Assembly: GCA_900556695.1 (NCBI GenBank)
Contig: USQA01000054.1
Location: forward strand, 1 to 7,895
Direction: 5' to 3'
DNA length: 7,895 bases
Origin: an uncultured Clostridium sp.
GTDB lineage: Bacteria > Bacillota > Clostridia > TANB77 > CAG-508
Position 1 is the first letter of the stretch; every line of letters starts with the position of its first letter. The notes below the pieces were generated by a model. The model ran no database searches and had not been told where the DNA came from. It saw nothing but the letters and a program-made list of their open reading frames with translations. The position numbers were made by a program, and so were the translations under genes. Positions 5,933-7,895 of this stretch are shown here, one piece after another.

Positions 5933-5956
5933 CCTCCCTTTTTTTATTTGATAATC

Positions 5957-6493
5957 TTATTTTATTTTTTGTACTTGTGAAAATTCAAGTTCCACTGGTG
6001 TTTCTCTTCCAAACATTGAAACTAAAACTTTTACTTTATGTTTTTCTGTATTTATTTCTTGAACTGTACCTACAAACCCTTCGAATGGTCCATTCATAAC
6101 TTGTACTTGTTCATTAACTTCATAATCTACGTTTACAGGAATATCTTCAAATCCCATATTACGTATTTCATCTTCTGTTAATGGAATAGGGTCTGTTCCT
6201 GAACCAACAAATCCTGTAACTCCTCTTGTATTTCTTACAATATACCATGATTCTTCAGTTACGATCATTTTTATTAATACATAACCTGGAAAAACTTTTT
6301 TTAGGTTTGTTTTTCTTTTTCCATCTTTTATTTCAATTTGTTCTTCCATAGGTACTATTATATCAAAGAAATAATCTTCTAATTCACGATTTTTTATTGT
6401 TTTCTCTAAGTCTTTTTTTACTTTGTTTTCATAGCCAGAATATGTATGTACTACATACCATCTTGCTACCATATCATAATCCTTCTGAGACAT
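5957..6493 (-). CDS. nusG: Transcription termination/antitermination factor NusG
   Basis: NusG binds the RNA polymerase clamp during elongation, affects pausing and termination, and can link polymerase to the leading ribosome. The 178-residue product has the NGN domain at about 11-113, starting with WYVVHTYSGYENKV (12-25) and including FPGYVLIKM (68-76) and VRNTRGVTGFVGS (86-98). The KOW domain lies at about 124-178, with the KOW motif around 128-147 (VMNGPFEGFVGTV). The length is typical of Firmicutes NusG. The ATG follows AAGGAGG with a ten-base spacer. It lies between secE and rplK, the conserved arrangement. Confidence 0.98.
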   Translation of the reverse strand: MSQKDYDMVARWYVVHTYSGYENKVKKDLEKTIKNRELEDYFFDIIVPMEEQIEIKDGKRKTNLKKVFPGYVLIKMIVTEESWYIVRNTRGVTGFVGSGTDPIPLTEDEIRNMGFEDIPVNVDYEVNEQVQVMNGPFEGFVGTVQEINTEKHKVKVLVSMFGRETPVELEFSQVQKIK

Positions 6494-6516
6494 TTATTTA
6501 AGGCCTCCTTTTTTTA

Positions 6517-6894
6517 TTATTGTGCATTGTTTTCTATATTTGTTTGATTTTCTGTTGTTTGTTCTTGACCTTCAACTGCTGTTTCCTCATTTGTTGTGTT
6601 TTCCTCTGTTGTTGTATCTTCTGATACAGAAGTATTCTCAGATGTTGAAGTATTATCAATTACAGTTTTTATTTTGTCTATTCCATGTTTATTCATAGAT
6701 TCAAATACAAAATCTAATACAAAAACAATTGCTGCAGTAATTAATACTATTGTTATTACTGCTACAGTATTATTTAATAATTGTTTTGGTGTTGGCCAAA
6801 CAACTTTCTTTAATTCTGCCTTAAAATCTTTTGAAAAACTTTTTTTATTTTTAGTATTTTCTTTTTTATTTGTCTTTGTTTCTTTTTTAGCCAT
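6517..6894 (-). CDS. secE: Preprotein translocase subunit SecE with a long low-complexity C-terminal tail
   Basis: SecE clamps the two halves of SecY in the plasma-membrane translocon and is essential for Sec export. The 125-residue product has a lysine-rich cytoplasmic N-terminus (1-30), the conserved amphipathic helix with ELKKVVWPTPKQL (27-39), and one transmembrane helix at about 43-64. This is the single-helix form, which in Firmicutes is usually about 60-75 residues in total. After the membrane helix it continues with residues 80-125, almost entirely Thr, Glu, Asn, Ser and Gln, with no hydrophobic stretch. By the known SecE topology this acidic tail would lie outside the membrane. The frame is intact and AAGGAGG sits before the ATG. 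rpmG precedes it and nusG follows. Confidence 0.95.
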   Translation of the reverse strand: MAKKETKTNKKENTKNKKSFSKDFKAELKKVVWPTPKQLLNNTVAVITIVLITAAIVFVLDFVFESMNKHGIDKIKTVIDNTSTSENTSVSEDTTTEENTTNEETAVEGQEQTTENQTNIENNAQ

Positions 6895-6923
6895 TTTATA
6901 TCCTCCTTAAAATAGCTTTTAAA

Positions 6924-7088
6924 CTATTTAGTTTCTTTATGTGTTGTACGTTTTTTACAGAATTTACAATATTTAACTATTTCTAGTCTATCTGTGTTAT
7001 TTCTTTTATTTTTTGAAGTCATGTAATTTCTTCTTTTACATTCTGTACATTCTAATGTTATATTTTCTCTTGGTCCTTTTGCTGCCAT
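6924..7088 (-). CDS. rpmG: 50S ribosomal protein L33 (zinc-binding, four-cysteine form)
   Basis: Translating the minus strand from the ATG at 7088 to a TAG at 6924 gives 54 residues beginning MAAKGPRENITLECTECKRRNY and ending in a Lys/Arg/Thr-rich tail. (Key parts: ENITLECTEC at 8-17, NTDRLEIVKYC at 31-41.) The pairs Cys14/Cys17 and Cys41/Cys44 form the zinc ribbon of the so-called C+ type of L33, a small protein of the 50S subunit near the E site. Length and the LEIVKYC motif fit the family well. The ribosome binding site is GGAGGTG at 7096-7102. It is the first gene after a strong promoter and is followed, 29 bases on, by secE, a classic rpmG-secE-nusG arrangement. Some Firmicutes keep a second L33 lacking the cysteines; none is visible here. 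Confidence 0.95.
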   Translation of the reverse strand: MAAKGPRENITLECTECKRRNYMTSKNKRNNTDRLEIVKYCKFCKKRTTHKETK

Positions 7089-7139
7089 TTCAATACACCT
7101 CCGTATTTATTTAACCTTACTTTTTTTAAACGATGTGAA

Positions 7140-7162
7140 CGTATGTCCGTAATAATCATACG
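7140..7162 (-). promoter_or_regulatory. Hairpin at the 5' end of the rpmG-secE-nusG transcript
   Basis: CGTATG at 7140-7145 and CATACG at 7157-7162 form a six-base-pair inverted repeat around an 11-base loop. It lies right at the predicted transcription start, so the mRNA would begin with this stem, about 50 bases upstream of the rpmG start. It may protect the 5' end or serve in regulation. There is no U tract after it, so it is not a terminator. Confidence 0.4.
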
Positions 7163-7169
7163 CTTGAAT

Positions 7170-7198
7170 ATTTTACCACTTTTATTGGCTTTTGTCAA
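7170..7198 (-). promoter_or_regulatory. Strong sigma-A promoter for the rpmG-secE-nusG-rplKA cluster
   Basis: On the minus strand there is a perfect -35 hexamer TTGACA (7198-7193), a 17-base spacer, and a -10 hexamer TAAAAT (7175-7170) preceded by TGG, an extended -10 element. Predicted initiation is near 7163, with a leader of about 75 bases. The -35 lies only seven bases past the stop of the preceding flavin reductase gene, and no terminator separates them. This is the clearest promoter in the window. Confidence 0.88.
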
Positions 7199-7205
7199 TT
7201 GATTT

Positions 7206-7808
7206 TTAGCATTTTTTTACTTTTTTTACAGCTTTTTTTCTGGTATTTTTTCTTTTTTGCACCGAATATCCAAATTTTCCAATTTTCTTTCCTAACGAAT
7301 AATAATGTCCGTTTGAATATGCTATTAAATCACATTTTGAAATATCAAATGCTCCTTTTTCATCAATATATTTTTCATCTGCATTTATAGATAATACATC
7401 TGCAACAAACATATGGTGTGAACCCAATTCTTTTATCTCTGTAACTCGACATTCTACTGAAACAGGACTTTCTTTAATCATTGGGCATTTAACAAAATTT
7501 GCTTTTTCCTTATGCAATTTCATTTCTTTAAATTTATCTACTTTCGCTCCTGTTTTTACTCCACACCAATCAGTAGCTTTTGCTAATTGTTTATTTGTTA
7601 AATTTATTACAAATTCTCTGTTTTCTTTTATTAAATTATAAGAATAACGTGTTGGTCTAACTGATATATATACTTTAGCAGGATTTGTATTTAATATTCC
7701 TGTCCATGCAACTGTAATAATATTTGATTTTTCCATCGTTCCACAGCTTACCATTACAGCAGGTAATGGATATAAAAATGTTCCTGGTTTCCACATTACT
7801 TTACTCAT
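7206..7808 (-). CDS. Flavin reductase-like FMN-binding split-barrel protein
   Basis: The 200-residue product matches the flavin reductase-like/flavoredoxin family (Pfam Flavin_Reduct, DIM6/NTAB type), cytoplasmic FMN-binding proteins of anaerobes that act in electron transfer or flavin reduction. Supporting motifs are the N-terminal WKPGTFLYPLPAVMVSCG (6-23), SNIITVAWTG (28-37), ISVRPTRYSYNLI (48-60), REFVINL (64-70), SVECRVTEIKELGSHHMFVADVLSI (117-141), and the terminal GKKIGKFGYS (173-182). After that usual end there is an extra Lys/Arg-rich tail (about 184-200) ending in Cys. AAGGAG precedes the ATG with a six-base spacer. The substrate and redox partner cannot be told from sequence. It is not obviously related to the ribosomal genes downstream, which have their own promoter. 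Confidence 0.85.
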   Translation of the reverse strand: MSKVMWKPGTFLYPLPAVMVSCGTMEKSNIITVAWTGILNTNPAKVYISVRPTRYSYNLIKENREFVINLTNKQLAKATDWCGVKTGAKVDKFKEMKLHKEKANFVKCPMIKESPVSVECRVTEIKELGSHHMFVADVLSINADEKYIDEKGAFDISKCDLIAYSNGHYYSLGKKIGKFGYSVQKRKNTRKKAVKKVKKC

Positions 7809-7871
7809 TTTGTTCTCCTTTCTAAATAATAAAATTCACCATTTTTTAATAATAAACTTTATCAATATTTC

Positions 7872-7877
7872 ATTATA
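7872..7877 (-). promoter_or_regulatory. Possible -10 element for the flavin reductase gene
   Basis: The minus strand has TATAAT at 7877-7872, which would give a leader of about 57 bases. The matching -35 would fall at or beyond the right edge, so the promoter cannot be confirmed. The region 7809-7895 is almost pure A/T and chance matches are likely. Apart from the ribosome binding site AAGGAG (7815-7820), I see nothing else in it. Confidence 0.25.
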
Positions 7878-7895
7878 ATAATAAAGATATTTAAA

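Noticed and set aside
6895..6923. A tRNA-Trp gene sometimes found near secE in other bacteria
   Set aside because: The gap between rpmG and secE is only 29 bases, and no tRNA-like cloverleaf is visible in any gap of the window.

Overview
The window looks like a chromosomal segment from a very AT-rich member of the Firmicutes, most likely a clostridium-like anaerobe. The basis is the low G+C, strong AGGAGG-type ribosome binding sites, the rpmG-secE-nusG-rplK-rplA-rplJ-rplL order, a GatCAB amidotransferase operon, and stops of TAA or TAG with TGG as Trp (standard code). The species cannot be named from this sequence. Every complete gene is on the minus strand. Only a truncated membrane-protein gene at the left edge runs on the plus strand, converging on gatB.

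Layout, in minus-strand transcription order (right to left). (1) 7206-7808: a flavin reductase-like FMN-binding protein with a lysine-rich tail. (2) A strong sigma-A-type promoter (7170-7198) starts a ribosomal protein and transcription/secretion cluster: rpmG (L33), secE, nusG, rplK (L11), rplA (L1), rplJ (L10) and rplL (L7/L12). rpmG was found by translating the strand directly. (3) Between rplA and rplJ lies an L10 leader RNA that can be folded by hand into an L10-binding kink-turn-like element, an antiterminator and a terminator, which are mutually exclusive. (4) A good intrinsic terminator closes the cluster after rplL. The rpoB gene that usually follows rplL is absent. (5) A separate promoter, whose -35 hexamer lies inside that terminator, is proposed to drive gatC-gatA-gatB. 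These three genes are tightly packed: the gatA Shine-Dalgarno overlaps the gatC stop, and gatB starts directly after the gatA stop. (6) A long, nearly symmetric hairpin (189-245) probably terminates both gatB and the converging plus-strand gene.

Functionally the window is core translation and transcription machinery. L11, L1, L10 and L7/L12 build the mobile stalks of the 50S subunit. NusG couples RNA polymerase to elongation control and SecE is a core subunit of the protein translocon. GatCAB makes Gln-tRNA(Gln) and/or Asn-tRNA(Asn) by transamidation. I see no mobile element, CRISPR array, tRNA or rRNA. The points most worth a second look are the L10 leader switch, a possible L1 autoregulatory hairpin directly upstream of rplA, a long low-complexity tail on SecE, the shortened L7/L12 hinge, and the replacement of rpoBC by gatCAB after rplL.
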